Positions 53,116-61,054 of a stretch of DNA of 64,000 nt are shown here, piece by piece; within the stretch, counting starts at the first letter, position 1, and each line of letters starts with the position of its first letter. Where the stretch lies: contig NZ_LRTR01000605.1 of NCBI RefSeq assembly GCF_001550375.1, positions 1 to 64,000 on the forward strand. Direction: 5' to 3'. The translations under genes and the position numbers were made by a program. Origin of the DNA: Streptomyces europaeiscabiei. Lineage in GTDB: Bacteria > Actinomycetota > Actinomycetes > Streptomycetales > Streptomycetaceae. The notes below the pieces were generated by a model. That model saw only the letters and a program-made list of their open reading frames with translations, did no database searches and was not told the DNA's origin.

Positions 53116-53748
53116 ATGAGCACATCGAGTACAGGGCAGCCCCCGGGGACTGCGACGTTCACCCGTACCAATCCGGGGCCTGGCCCCGGCGTCCGCCGGC
53201 CACCGGTCCAGCGCACGGACAGCGAACCACTGCCGCCGGACCCGGCCGAGCACGCCCTGTCCCGGCTGCGGCTGCCCGAACTGCGCGCACTGCGCCGGGA
53301 CGCCCAGCGGGACGAGGCCGATCTCAGCTATCTGCGGCGGCTGCTCCAGGGCCGTATCGACATCCTGCGCGCCGAACTGGTCCGCCGGGGCGGCGCGGCG
53401 GACCCCACGGCCCGGGGGGAGCCCTCGGCGCTCGTCGACCGGCTCTCGGCGATCCTCACGGACGCCCCGGCCCGGCACCGGTCCTCGGCCCGCCACGTCA
53501 CCGTGGGCACGCCCTACGGAGAGGAGTACCGTCGGCTCGCCGCCGACATGCTCGACGAGGTCGAACTCTCCGACCTCCAGGCCCGCACCGACGACGAACT
53601 CACCGCCGGCCTCGCCCGTCTCGTCCATCACGAGCAGCAGATCTCCGGCCGCCGCCAGCGCCTCCAGCGCACCGCGGACGACTGCAGCGCCGAAATCGCC
53701 CGCCGCTACCGCGAGGGCGAGGCCCAGGTGGACGACCTGCTGATCTGA
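53116..53748 (+). CDS. rsiG: c-di-GMP-responsive anti-sigma factor RsiG
   Basis: A 210-residue coiled-coil protein with two copies of the RsiG motif E-x3-S-x2-R-x3-Q-x3-D: residues E67-S71-R74-Q78-D82 and E173-S177-R180-Q184-D188. Both are complete. In Streptomyces, RsiG binds a c-di-GMP dimer through these motifs and then holds the sporulation sigma factor WhiG inactive. The first 45 residues are Pro/Thr-rich and disordered. ATG at 53116; a TTG at 53107 is an alternative. A terminator hairpin follows. Confidence 0.92.
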   Translation: MSTSSTGQPPGTATFTRTNPGPGPGVRRPPVQRTDSEPLPPDPAEHALSRLRLPELRALRRDAQRDEADLSYLRRLLQGRIDILRAELVRRGGAADPTARGEPSALVDRLSAILTDAPARHRSSARHVTVGTPYGEEYRRLAADMLDEVELSDLQARTDDELTAGLARLVHHEQQISGRRQRLQRTADDCSAEIARRYREGEAQVDDLLI

Positions 53749-53764
53749 CGCGAGGACGCGTGTC

Positions 53765-53800
53765 CCTGAGAAGACAGGCCCGAAGGGCCGTCTTCTCAGG
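53765..53800 (+). terminator. Terminator of rsiG
   Basis: CCTGAGAAGAC-A-GGCCC, loop GAA, GGGCC-GTCTTCTCAGG: a 16-pair stem with one bulged A, 16 bases after the rsiG stop. It overlaps the start of an inverted dispersed element (aggggcgcggggaactgcgc at 53798-53817). Confidence 0.88.
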
Positions 53801-53956
53801 GGCGCGGGGAACTGCGCGACCAGCCCCCAACCGAACCCGCGGCCGGTGGTCGAAGGGGCGCAGCCCCTGGAGAAGGGGCGGGCAGGGGCGGGCAGGGGCG
53901 GCGGGGGCGGGAAAAACCCCGAGACACACCGCGGAGCACCCCCCTAGCGTGGCCCC

Positions 53957-55249
53957 ATGAGCTCCTCCCACGACATAGCCGTACGCCCCGTCACCGAGGA
54001 CGAGATCCCGGCCTGGCTGAACGCCCTGAACACCGGCTTCCTCCGCGCCCCGGAATCCCTCTCCGAGCAGGAGCTCAAGGACCGCTCGGCCCATATCGAC
54101 CCGGCCCGCACCCTCGCCGCGTTCGACGCGTCCCGCTCCCACACCCCCCTCACCCCCACCGACACCACCCAGGTCGTCGCGACCTTCCGCTCCTTCCCGC
54201 AGGAGCTGACAGTCGTCGGCGGCCGCACCGTCCCCGCCGACGCCATCTCGAACGTCACGGTCAGCCCCACCCACCGCCGCCGAGGCCTTCTCACCCGGAT
54301 GATGGCCCACGACCTCACCGCCGCGAAGGACCGCGGCGACGTCGTCGCCACGCTGATCGCCGCCGAGTACCCGATCTACGGCCGCTACGGCTTCGGTCCC
54401 GCCACCTGCACCACCGAGTGGACCGTCGACGTGCCCCGCACCGGCCTGGACCCCCGCTGGTCCGGCCCGGCGGACGGCGGTCGGGTCGACCTCGTCGACG
54501 GCGCGGTCGTACGCGCCCTCGGCCCCGCCCTGCACGACCGCCTCCGCCACGCCCAGCCCGGCGCGGTGAGCCGCGACGAGCGCTGGTGGCGGGTCAACAC
54601 CGGTGACCTGCGGACCAGCTCCTCCTGGGCCGAGCCGTTCTACGCGGTGTACCGCTCGGCGGCCGGTGAGATCGAGGGCATGGTCTCGTACGAGGCGGAC
54701 GACAGCTGGCAGATGAAGCAGCCGCAGAACACGGCCGACGTCAACTGGCTGATCGCGACGACCCCGGCCGCCGAGCGCGCCCTGTGGCACTACCTCTGCT
54801 CGATCGACTGGATCACCAAGGTCAAGTCCGGCTGGCGGGCGCCGGACGACCTCCTTCCGCACTTCTTCCCCGACCCGCGTGCCGTGGGCGTCACCACCCA
54901 GGCGGACTGGCTGTGGGTGCGGATCCTGGACGTCGTACGGGCGCTGGAGGCCCGTACGTACGCGGGGACCGGGGCGGCGCTGGTGCTGGAGGTCGTCGAC
55001 CGGGACGGCTTCGCCGGCGGGCGCTATCGGCTGGACGCGGGCCCGGACGGGGCGAGTTGCGTGCCGACGAGTGAGGACGGGGACCTCGTCCTGGAGGTCG
55101 CGGACCTGGCGGCGCTGTGGCTGGGCGACGAGTCGGCCGTACGGCTCACCGCGCTCGGCCGGGTGCGGGAACAGCGGAAGGGCGCCGCCTCCGTGGCCGA
55201 CGCCCTGCTGCGGACGTCCAGGCGCCCGTGGTGCCCGGACCTCTTCTGA
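53957..55249 (+). CDS. Eis-like GNAT acetyltransferase
   Basis: A 430-residue protein of the Eis family: a tandem GNAT core ([15 protein letters not shown]) and an SCP2-like C-terminal domain ending in -CPDLF. In Eis enzymes the terminal Phe carboxylate is part of the active site; that Phe is present. Eis proteins acetylate amines such as aminoglycosides at several positions. Whether this one has antibiotic substrates is unknown. Monocistronic. Confidence 0.92.
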   Translation: MSSSHDIAVRPVTEDEIPAWLNALNTGFLRAPESLSEQELKDRSAHIDPARTLAAFDASRSHTPLTPTDTTQVVATFRSFPQELTVVGGRTVPADAISNVTVSPTHRRRGLLTRMMAHDLTAAKDRGDVVATLIAAEYPIYGRYGFGPATCTTEWTVDVPRTGLDPRWSGPADGGRVDLVDGAVVRALGPALHDRLRHAQPGAVSRDERWWRVNTGDLRTSSSWAEPFYAVYRSAAGEIEGMVSYEADDSWQMKQPQNTADVNWLIATTPAAERALWHYLCSIDWITKVKSGWRAPDDLLPHFFPDPRAVGVTTQADWLWVRILDVVRALEARTYAGTGAALVLEVVDRDGFAGGRYRLDAGPDGASCVPTSEDGDLVLEVADLAALWLGDESAVRLTALGRVREQRKGAASVADALLRTSRRPWCPDLF

Positions 55250-55541
55250 GACCTTTCACTGGTGTGTGCGGAATCCGTAGCTGTTCAGTTGTGGTTGTGG
55301 CTGCGCATTCAGTTGTGGCTGAACCATTCAGTTGTGGCTGTGCGGACCGGTCGAACTCCCGGCTCCCCTCCGGAGAGGAGGTCGATCGGTCGGTCTCGGG
55401 TGTCGCTCGCGGTGTCGCCCACGAACGCTCACGGTGTCGCTCGCGGTGTCCGTCTCGGTGTCGCCAACCATCTGAAATTCTGACCATGTTGTGAAAGTTG
55501 GCGACCAACTCCAACTTACTTATCTCCGCTTGGAGTCGTCT
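55250..55541. other. Repeat-containing spacer before the devE-like gene
   Basis: About 290 bases without a gene. The motif ttcagttgtgg recurs at 55284, 55308 and 55327, and tgtcgctcgcggtgtc-type repeats fill 55400-55465. Short inverted pairs (GTTGG/CCAAC at about 55499-55509; CTCCAA/TTGGAG at 55509-55535) near the end may be operators for the GntR genes. Confidence 0.5.
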
Positions 55542-55597
55542 CATAACCACCTTCCCACGAACTGCCCAAAGATGGCGAGAAGTTGTAGTGTTTGTTC
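55542..55597 (+). promoter_or_regulatory. Conserved leaderless promoter of the devE-like gene
   Basis: The 59 bases ending at the GTG at 55598 match the block before devA (56848-56906) at 49 positions with no gaps. TAGTGT at 55586-55591 is a plausible -10, six bases before the GTG, and no ribosome site exists, so a leaderless mRNA is likely. Confidence 0.7.
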
Positions 55598-56509
55598 GTG
55601 GAGCGGGAACGCACGGCCGTCGATGGACGGAAGTCGTCACAGCGGCCCCAGAGGTCACATCGCGAGGTGGCCGACGTGTTGCGCGGCCGGATCAGGTCCG
55701 GCGAGCTGCGACCGGGACAGCGCATGCCCACCCAGGCGAAGCTGGCGGACGAGTTCGGCGTGGAGCGCGGGGCCGTACGGCAGGCCTTGCGCATCCTGCA
55801 GTCGGAGCACCTGCTCACCAACGTTTCCAAGGGCAGCCCGGCGACTGTCGCCCCACGCGTGGGGGCGTGGGCCGTCGGCGGACCGGACGCGGCGCCGCGG
55901 CCCACGATGGTGGAGCTTGCCCCTCGCATATCCGCCGCCTTCGCGGCCCCGCACGTGAAGATCGACGCCCTCTGCCTGACGTCCGTGTCCCTCACGCTCG
56001 CCGTGGGTGAGCCGTTGCGCGAGATTCACGCGGGGCGCATAAATCCGGCCAGGGTCGACGTCCGGGTGATGCTGCCCAGCCGTGACATCCCGCTCGCCTT
56101 CCCGGCCCCGGTCGACGCCTCGGTCGACGGCCGGCTGCAGCGCCGCTGGCTCGTCCAGCGCAACGCCCAGGGGCAGGTCCTGAAGCACAACCTGCTGGCC
56201 CTGCGGTCCACGCACGGCATAGACGTGCGTGTCGCGTTCCGCGCGCTGCCCTTCACCCCACCCGTGAAGCTGTACCTCCTCAACGGCCGGGAGGCGCTGT
56301 TCGCGTACTACACGGTCCAGCGGAAGGAGGCCGAAGTGGACAGTGAGCAGCTGGAGATGTACGACGCCGAGGGCACCCAGTCCACGCTGTTCGCGTTCGA
56401 GCGGAGCGCGGCCGCCGCCCCGCGGGACACGACCTTCGTCGAGCAGTCCGGCCTGTGGTTCAACGCGCTGTGGGAAACCATCAGTTCGGACCTGCTGCTC
56501 ACGAGCTGA
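55598..56509 (+). CDS. devE: GntR-family regulator, devE-like
   Basis: A 303-residue regulator: a GntR winged helix (residues about 15-80, PTQAKLADEFGVERGAVRQALRIL) and a C-terminal domain that does not match UTRA or FCD cleanly (ending LWFNALWETISSDLLL). It is a paralogue of the gene at 56904 with the same C-terminal pattern, and corresponds by position and sequence to devE beside devA in S. coelicolor. DevA-like proteins are needed for aerial development there. Leaderless GTG start at 55598. Confidence 0.85.
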   Translation: MERERTAVDGRKSSQRPQRSHREVADVLRGRIRSGELRPGQRMPTQAKLADEFGVERGAVRQALRILQSEHLLTNVSKGSPATVAPRVGAWAVGGPDAAPRPTMVELAPRISAAFAAPHVKIDALCLTSVSLTLAVGEPLREIHAGRINPARVDVRVMLPSRDIPLAFPAPVDASVDGRLQRRWLVQRNAQGQVLKHNLLALRSTHGIDVRVAFRALPFTPPVKLYLLNGREALFAYYTVQRKEAEVDSEQLEMYDAEGTQSTLFAFERSAAAAPRDTTFVEQSGLWFNALWETISSDLLLTS

Positions 56510-56536
56510 CGGCCGGCGCGGGGCGGGGCTCCCGCT

Positions 56537-56728
56537 TCACATCGCGGGTCCGGTGAACATCAGCGCGAGGATGACCGCGCCGATCGAGCTGCACGTGTGG
56601 TTGTTCGCCTTCAGCCCGATCGTGAGGAACAGCAGGCCGACGGCTCCCATCGTGCCGAAGCGCCACTCGACGAATCGCTGGAAGACGATGACGGCGAGGG
56701 CGGAGATGAGGGCGATGGCAGCGGGCAT
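56537..56728 (-). CDS. Small two-helix membrane protein between the dev genes
   Basis: A 63-residue protein with two hydrophobic helices (IALISALAVIVFQRFVEW and GAVGLLFLTIGLKANNHTC...AVILALMFTG). AGGAGG lies directly upstream of the ATG at 56728, one of the best ribosome sites in the window. It is opposite in strand to both GntR genes. The same gene occurs at this position in S. coelicolor between devE and devA, from memory. Function unknown. Confidence 0.78.
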   Translation of the reverse strand: MPAAIALISALAVIVFQRFVEWRFGTMGAVGLLFLTIGLKANNHTCSSIGAVILALMFTGPAM

Positions 56729-56847
56729 GGTGGAACCTCCTCCGAGGGGCCGGGGCGGGCGGGAGCCGAGATGAGAGGGGGAACTTCCACCAACTCGACC
56801 AAGTTGGTAACCAACTCTGTTTAAATGGTTCCCACTTGGTCCATGTT

Positions 56848-56903
56848 CATAACCACCTTCCCGTGAACTCCCCAAAGATGGGTGAGAGTTGTAGCGTTTG
56901 GTC
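56848..56903 (+). promoter_or_regulatory. Conserved leaderless promoter of devA with nearby palindrome
   Basis: Matches the devE promoter block at 49 of 59 positions. TAGCGT at 56892-56897 ends six bases before the GTG at 56904. Upstream, ACCAACT and AGTTGGT with a 6-base spacer lie at about 56788-56807 and may be the GntR operator, within an AT-rich run. Confidence 0.68.
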
Positions 56904-57788
56904 GTGACTCAGGAGAACGTTGCAGTGAACGGCAGCAGAAAGCTCTCGTCCCAGGAGATCGCCGGCGCCCTGCGGGACCGCATCCGCGGCGGCGACCTCA
57001 GGCCCGGCGAGCGCCTGCCCACCCAGGCCGAGCTGGCGGAGGAGTTCGGCGTGGAGCGCGGCACGGTCCGTCAGGCGCTGCGCGCCCTGCAGGAGGACGG
57101 GCTGCTGAGCAACGTGAGCAAGGGGAGCCCGCCCAGGGTCGCCGAGGCCGTCCACGCCGCGCGGGACGAGCCGCAGCCGACGATGGTGGGCCTCGGCCCC
57201 CGCCTCGGCGCGGCCTTCTCCCAGCCGCACGTCCGCGTCGACGCGGCCTGCCTCACCGCCGAGACCCTGATGATGGCCCTCGGTGAACCGGTCCGCCGCA
57301 TCCACGAGGGAACGATCCGTCCCGAGTCCATCGACGTACGCATCCTCCTCCCCTCCCGGAAGATCAACCTGGCGTTCCCGGTCCCCGTGGAGGGGCGGGG
57401 CGAGGACGACGAGGAGGACCCGGTCCACAAGCGCTGGCTCGACCAGCGCAACGCCCAGGTCCGCGTCCTGCGCCACAACCTCCTGGCCCTGCGCACGTCC
57501 CACCAGCTCGACGTCCGTGTGGCCTTCCGCGCCCTCCCCTTCACCCCGCCCGTCAAGCTCTACCTCCTCAACGGCCAGGAAGCCCTGATCGCCTACTACA
57601 TGCTCATGCAGCGCGAGGAGCAGATGGCGGACGGCCCCCTGCAGATGTACGACGCCTTCGGCACCCAGTCCCTCCTCTTCTCCTTCGAGAAGGAGACCGG
57701 GCCCCGCGACGCCGCGTTCGTCGATCAGTCCCAGCAATGGTTCAACGCCCTCTGGGAAACCATCACCACGGACCTGACACTCTCCTAG
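56904..57788 (+). CDS. devA: GntR-family developmental regulator, devA-like
   Basis: A 294-residue regulator with a GntR winged helix (PTQAELAEEFGVERGTVRQALRAL) and the same C-terminal domain as the devE-like protein, including FRALPFTPPVKLYLLNG and a WFNALWETITTDLTL end. By position next to devB it corresponds to DevA, which in S. coelicolor is required for aerial hyphae and spores. The stop codon overlaps the GTG of the following HAD gene (TAGTG). Leaderless start at 56904 behind a duplicated promoter. Confidence 0.88.
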   Translation: MTQENVAVNGSRKLSSQEIAGALRDRIRGGDLRPGERLPTQAELAEEFGVERGTVRQALRALQEDGLLSNVSKGSPPRVAEAVHAARDEPQPTMVGLGPRLGAAFSQPHVRVDAACLTAETLMMALGEPVRRIHEGTIRPESIDVRILLPSRKINLAFPVPVEGRGEDDEEDPVHKRWLDQRNAQVRVLRHNLLALRTSHQLDVRVAFRALPFTPPVKLYLLNGQEALIAYYMLMQREEQMADGPLQMYDAFGTQSLLFSFEKETGPRDAAFVDQSQQWFNALWETITTDLTLS

Positions 57789-58537
57789 TGACTCCTGATA
57801 CGGCGCAGACTGAACCGGTGGCAGTAGAGACAGAGTCCCTTCGAGAACTGATCACTCCCGTCCGCTTTGTGCTCTGGGACCTGGACGGGCCGATCTGTCG
57901 ACTGTTTTCCGGGCATCCCGCGCACCAAGTTGCCCGAGACCTGGTGAAGTTGATCGACCGGCGTGGCCTGGGCGGCCTGCTGACGGAGCGTGAACGGAGT
58001 ACGACCGACCCCCAGGTCGTACTCCTGGGGCTGAGCCGGCGCCACCCGAGCAGCGACCTGATCATCGACCTGGAGAAGTGGCTCACCCAGCAGGAGCTGA
58101 CCGCCGCGCCGAAGGCGTACCCCACCACCTGGGCCGACCCGCTCATCCGGACATGGTCGCGCCGGGCCAGATTCGCCATCACGACCAACAACTCGGCCCT
58201 GGCTGCGGCCCGCTACATCGAGAGCCGCGGCCTCACCGACTGCTTTCCCTACATGTACGGCCGCACCCGCGACCTCGACCTGATGAAGCCGCACCCCCAC
58301 ACCCTGCGCCAGGCCCTCAACGCGATGGGCGCCGACCCCTCCCGGGCCCTGATGCTCGGCGACGCCCCGACCGACTTCGAGGCAGCCCGCGAGGCCGGCG
58401 TCCCGTTTCTGGGCTACGCGTGTAACGAGCACAAGCTCAAGGCCCTCCGGGAGGTGGGCGTGCCGCTCTCGTCCACGGTGGACTCGCTGAAGCCCGTACT
58501 GGACGTGCTGCGCACGCGGCTTCCGGATCAGGCCTGA
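57788..58537 (+). CDS. devB: HAD-family phosphatase, devB-like
   Basis: A 249-residue HAD hydrolase with motif I DLDGPIC near residue 34, motif II ITTNNS, a Lys in LMKPHPHTL and motif III LMLGDAPTDFEAAREAG. It should remove phosphate from a small molecule or protein in the cytoplasm. GTG overlaps the devA stop by one base, so the two are translationally coupled, as in the devAB operon of S. coelicolor. Substrate unknown. Confidence 0.9.
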   Translation: MTPDTAQTEPVAVETESLRELITPVRFVLWDLDGPICRLFSGHPAHQVARDLVKLIDRRGLGGLLTERERSTTDPQVVLLGLSRRHPSSDLIIDLEKWLTQQELTAAPKAYPTTWADPLIRTWSRRARFAITTNNSALAAARYIESRGLTDCFPYMYGRTRDLDLMKPHPHTLRQALNAMGADPSRALMLGDAPTDFEAAREAGVPFLGYACNEHKLKALREVGVPLSSTVDSLKPVLDVLRTRLPDQA

Positions 58538-58953
58538 ACCACCAGCAGGATGAGAGGAGGGCGGCCGACCAGGGCCAGGCCGGACGCTCCCGGCCCACCC
58601 GTACGGCCACCAGCCCGGTGACCAGGAGCGCCAGGTTTCATACGGCGCGGTTCGTTCGCCGTGCTGAGGGCTGTCGGGTCGAGGATGACATCCGCCCTTC
58701 GGTCCAGCATGTCCCGCAGGAAGTGAAGGATGCCCTGCGAGTCGTCGCATGCCTCGACGGCGGGGTCGAGCGAGTTCCGCTTCTTTCGTGACATGGCCTT
58801 GATCTCCATGGCGACGGGCCGGGTCGACCGCCCGGCGAACAGGTCACAGACGGGGCCGGCGAAGTCGAGGAGCACGGCTCGGGCCTGCCGAGGAGCCGCC
58901 GCAGATGCTTGCGGCTGTGTCGTCCCGCTGAGCGTGGGGTTCGTCGCTGTCAT
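58528..58953 (-). pseudogene. Truncated HAD hydrolase fragment
   Basis: On the strand opposite devB, ATG at 58953 opens a frame whose first 90 or so residues read like a HAD start: ARAVLLDFAGPVCDLFAGRSTRPVAMEIK, with the D-x-A/D-GP motif of devB. After about residue 105 the sequence turns into low-complexity Gly/Pro/Arg and no motif II or III follows. The stop lies just inside the end of devB. It looks like a decayed paralogue, not an active gene. Confidence 0.6.
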
Positions 58954-59175
58954 CGTGGTGAGTGTGGTGCAGACGGCCATCCGCCTCGGGGGCGAGCGGC
59001 CGTTCGGGCAGTCGCTCGAATGCGTGTCCATACGGGGCAGGGCGCCTGAGCGTTCACCCATCGGACCGACACCAGCGAACTCGTCGCTTCTGGCACGATG
59101 CTCGCCCACGGAGGAGTAACGTGCCTCCACTTCCTTGATTTCACCACTGGTGCGACCACGGCGAGAGAACGGGCA

Positions 59176-60294
59176 ATGCCAGCTGAATCGGATTCCACGG
59201 GGCGGCGCCGCGCAGGTGAGATGAGCGCCGACCCGGGTGAGGTGGAGGGACCGCTCAGCGGCTACCACCACGAGACCTATGTCTTCCGGCTGCCGCCCGA
59301 GGCCGGGGTCGGGGGAAGCGCACGGTGGAAGTGCCGTGACCCGCGGGAGAGCCTGCTCTGGTTCGACCGGCGGTGCTTCGACTCGGAGGAGCGCCTGCTC
59401 ACCGAGTTGCAGGGGCGCATCGGCAATATCCCCGATCTCATCGAGGTCGAGGGCACCGTCCTCCAGCGGTTCGTCGAGGGAGACACCCTCGGGGCGTTCC
59501 ACGCGTCCGACACGGCGGTTCCGGAGAAGGAGTTCGAGCAGATCCTGGCCCTGTTCCGGCAACTGGTCGCCGTCACTCCCCGGACTCTTCTGGTGAAGCG
59601 GAGGTGTGAGCGGCGGGACCGCGCGCGGGAGAACGACAGCGCGGGCTTCCTCGACCGGTTGATCTGCTTCACCGAAGAGCGGGTCTACGGGGACAACCTC
59701 CCGGAGTACGGGGAGCTGTTCGCGGCCCTGAAGCTGGACTTCGACTCCTTCAAACAGCTCAGAAAGCATGTCGCCGGCCTGCGGGAGCGCCCGTTCTGCC
59801 TTCTCCACGCCGATCTCCACCGCGAGAACCTCATCGTCGACCGCGATCGTCGGCTCTGGGCCATCGACTGGGAACTCGCGATGTTCGGCGACCCGCTCTA
59901 CGACCTGGCCACCCATCTGCATCTGATGCGGTATCCGCTGGAGCAGGAGCGGCGGGTGACGGAGCGGTGGTGCGCGCTCGTCGAGGATGTCCGGGAGGGG
60001 AGTTCGCGGGGCTGGCGGGAAGACCTGCCGAAGCTGCTCGACTACAAGAAGGCGCAGTCGGTGTTCACCGATGTGATCCGCACCTCGCAGTCCCTGCGCC
60101 TGGAGCCGAAGGTGGACCGGAGCCTGCTGCGCACCGCGACCTGGACGGTCTGGGACGTGCTGAGCAGAGGCGCACGGCCCCTGGGCGTCGAGAGGTTGCC
60201 GAGCGTGTCGGTGATCGAAGCCGCGCTCGTCCGATGGCTCCGGAAGCGTGGCGGTGGCTCGCGGTCACGGCGACAGGATCGAGTCGGACCGTAG
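59176..60294 (+). CDS. Aminoglycoside-phosphotransferase-like kinase
   Basis: A 372-residue protein with a kinase-like fold. The catalytic loop is LLHADLHRENLIV (Brenner motif) and IDWELAMFGDPLYDLATH supplies the Mg2+-binding Asp. The start GYHHETYVFRLP matches short-chain APH-like proteins of Streptomyces. No resistance gene context; the substrate may be a small molecule of primary or specialised metabolism. The start is uncertain: ATG at 59176 is chosen; 59098 and 59221 are in frame. Confidence 0.85.
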   Translation: MPAESDSTGRRRAGEMSADPGEVEGPLSGYHHETYVFRLPPEAGVGGSARWKCRDPRESLLWFDRRCFDSEERLLTELQGRIGNIPDLIEVEGTVLQRFVEGDTLGAFHASDTAVPEKEFEQILALFRQLVAVTPRTLLVKRRCERRDRARENDSAGFLDRLICFTEERVYGDNLPEYGELFAALKLDFDSFKQLRKHVAGLRERPFCLLHADLHRENLIVDRDRRLWAIDWELAMFGDPLYDLATHLHLMRYPLEQERRVTERWCALVEDVREGSSRGWREDLPKLLDYKKAQSVFTDVIRTSQSLRLEPKVDRSLLRTATWTVWDVLSRGARPLGVERLPSVSVIEAALVRWLRKRGGGSRSRRQDRVGP

Positions 60295-60312
60295 GCGCTT
60301 AGGCTCGACCGT

Positions 60313-60930
60313 ATGAGTGAGACCGGCCTGCGGGAGCGTAAGAAGCGGCGGATGTACGAGAGCGTGTCGGAGGTCGCGATCCGGCTGTTTCTCGAGAAGG
60401 GGTTCGACGCGGTGTCCGTGGCCGAGGTGGCCGCGGCGGCGGAGATCTCGAAGCCGACGCTCTTCCGGTACTTCCCGGCGAAGGAGGACCTCGTGCTGTA
60501 CCGGATCGCCGATCACGAGGACGAGACGGCGCGGGTGGTCGCGGGGCGGGCCGAGGGGGAGTCGGTGGTGGGGGCGGTGCGGGCGCACTTCTTGGCGGGG
60601 CTGGCCCGGCGGGACCCGGTGACCGGGCTGAACGACCATCCGCAGGTGCTCGCGTTCCATCGGCTGCTCTACGGGACGCCGTCGCTGGTCGCGCGGGCCC
60701 ATGGGCATCTGGAGCGGGCCGAGGCCGCGCTCGCCGAGGTGCTCGGGGGCGGGCTCGACGCGCGGGTCGCCGCCGGGCAGATCGTGGCCGTACGGCGGGT
60801 GCTCGCGGAGGAGAACCGGCGGCGGGTCGAGCGGGGGGAGCCGGTGGAGGAGGTCGAGCGGGACGCCGTTGCCGCCGCCGAGCGGGTGTTCGGGCGGCTG
60901 GAGGGGGCACTTCCGCTCGGGGCGGTCTGA
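60313..60930 (+). CDS. TetR-family regulator
   Basis: A 205-residue regulator with a TetR helix-turn-helix (residues about 12-58, KKRRMYESVSEVAIRLFLEKGFDAVSVAEVAAAAEISKPTLFRYF) and a helical ligand/dimer domain. It lies 18 bases after the kinase-like gene and may be co-transcribed with it. It then precedes the helD-like gene by 124 bases. Ligand unknown. Confidence 0.93.
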   Translation: MSETGLRERKKRRMYESVSEVAIRLFLEKGFDAVSVAEVAAAAEISKPTLFRYFPAKEDLVLYRIADHEDETARVVAGRAEGESVVGAVRAHFLAGLARRDPVTGLNDHPQVLAFHRLLYGTPSLVARAHGHLERAEAALAEVLGGGLDARVAAGQIVAVRRVLAEENRRRVERGEPVEEVERDAVAAAERVFGRLEGALPLGAV

Positions 60931-61018
60931 GGGGGCGCGTCCGTTGTTCTCCCGTTGTTCTCTCGGTCCGGGCAGCCTGAGGGTGGCGCGCTCCCGATGA
61001 GTGAGTCTCGGTAAATAA

Positions 61019-61047
61019 TTTAACTCGGTCACGTTATTCGGTACGCT
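61019..61047 (+). promoter_or_regulatory. Promoter of the helD-like gene
   Basis: TTTAAC at 61019-61024 and TACGCT at 61042-61047 with a 17-base spacer, in an unusually AT-rich stretch. The -10 ends seven bases before the ATG at 61055, implying a leaderless or very short leader. No rifamycin-associated inverted element was seen. Confidence 0.6.
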
Positions 61048-61054
61048 CGGTGGA

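Noticed and set aside
58954-59922. Minus-strand frame across the kinase-like gene
   Set aside because: Antisense of the kinase-like gene, without domain content.
60931-61054. Rifamycin-associated element before the helD-like gene
   Set aside because: No long inverted repeat of that kind was seen, so a rifamycin-inducible HelR role is not supported.
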